Positions 40,031 to 40,355 of a stretch of DNA of 40,355 nt are shown here, in pieces. The notes beneath the pieces were generated by a model. It was not told the origin of the DNA. It ran no database searches and saw nothing but the letters and a program-made list of their open reading frames with translations. Origin of the DNA: DASXYG01 sp036502625 (GTDB taxonomy: Bacteria; Actinomycetota; Actinomycetes; Streptosporangiales; Streptosporangiaceae); the NCBI GenBank assembly GCA_036502625.1, contig DASXYG010000115.1, forward strand, positions 1-40,355, written 5' to 3'. Position 1 is the first letter of the stretch. Each line of letters starts with the position of its first letter. A program made the translations under genes and the position numbers.

Positions 40031-40355
40031 CGGTAGACGCGGAGGTGGCCGGGCGGGAGGTGGCCCTGGTGTGGACCGCCCTGCGTCCCTCCCGCGCCCT
40101 GTCTCCCCGGGCAGGGCGGCGGATGCGGAGGTGATCGGGTCGGAGGTCGCCCGGGCGCGGAGATCAGAGATGGGGGTGTGCCGGGAGCGGGGTCGGCGGA
40201 CGCAGGGCAGTGGGGCGGGGATGGGGTCGGCGCAGGGCAAGGGAGCGCGGCGGGGGTGGGTCGTGGAGCTGGATCGGGTTGACGCGGGGCGCTCGGGTGG
40301 GGTGCCTGGGGCAGGGTGCGGCGGTAGGCGCCGCGCGGAGATGAGGCGCGGAGAT

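Larger units (their letters stand above)
39406..40355. other. Gene-free, repeat-rich right end
   Basis: This 950-bp stretch has no credible gene. It is strongly pyrimidine-rich on the plus strand up to about 39,950 and purine-rich from about 40,040 on. It holds an 11-bp array and ~90-100-bp imperfect direct repeats. The G-rich part after 40,130 has many GGGG and GGG runs that could form quadruplexes. Open frames here are low-complexity Pro/Arg or Gly/Arg peptides. Confidence 0.75.

Overview
The window is very GC-rich chromosomal DNA with long overlapping reading frames, many GTG starts and frequent 1-8 bp gene overlaps. It carries an actinobacterial-type suf operon (sufR-sufB-sufD-Rieske-sufC-sufS-sufU-sufT), a Ddn-type F420-dependent enzyme family member and an SCO6745-family protein. 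Together these point to a high-GC actinomycete, most plausibly of the Streptosporangiales (for example an Actinomadura relative). The genus is inferred, not shown. No rRNA, tRNA, CRISPR array, transposase or phage gene was recognised.

Layout. 1-587 is a gene-free, repeat-rich stretch. 588-4678 holds an unknown protein, a LysR regulator divergent from a YeiH-type exporter, and a quinone oxidoreductase-like enzyme. 4689-6275 is a scar: a saccharopine dehydrogenase-like gene and an MFS gene, once head to head, have both lost their 5' ends and the promoter between them. 6348-9059 has a DHA2 drug-efflux protein and a cytochrome P450 with a palindrome-dense leader. 9151-15766 is the complete suf Fe-S assembly operon with a SufR-type operator in front and a hairpin terminator behind. 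15767-16915 is a second gene-free island with three kinds of repeat. 16916-17365 is a Ddn-like protein.

17402-27154 is the most distinctive part: an XRE-cupin regulator followed by hyuA-hyuB-like ATP-dependent amidohydrolase subunits and then a duplicated transporter plus FAD-oxidoreductase cassette (MHS1-FAD1-MHS2-FAD2), almost without gaps. The second oxidoreductase overlaps by 14 bp a convergent, apparently orphan molybdenum hydroxylase large subunit. The set reads as a catabolic island for importing, ring-opening and oxidising a lactam, hydantoin or related cyclic amine; the substrate is not known.

29444-39405 has a secreted beta-lactamase-fold hydrolase, a NUDIX hydrolase overlapping an unrecognised 522-residue protein, a lipoprotein, a redox-type HxlR regulator divergent from a YceI protein around a 27-bp palindrome, an SCO6745-family protein, a DoxX protein, a GntR regulator with an Fsr-like MFS exporter, and a UlaG-like metallo-hydrolase. 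39406-40355 is a third gene-free, repeat-rich stretch.

A recurring theme is regulators whose start codon lies in or next to a palindrome and a TANNNT -10 box. This fits leaderless, self-repressed transcription.
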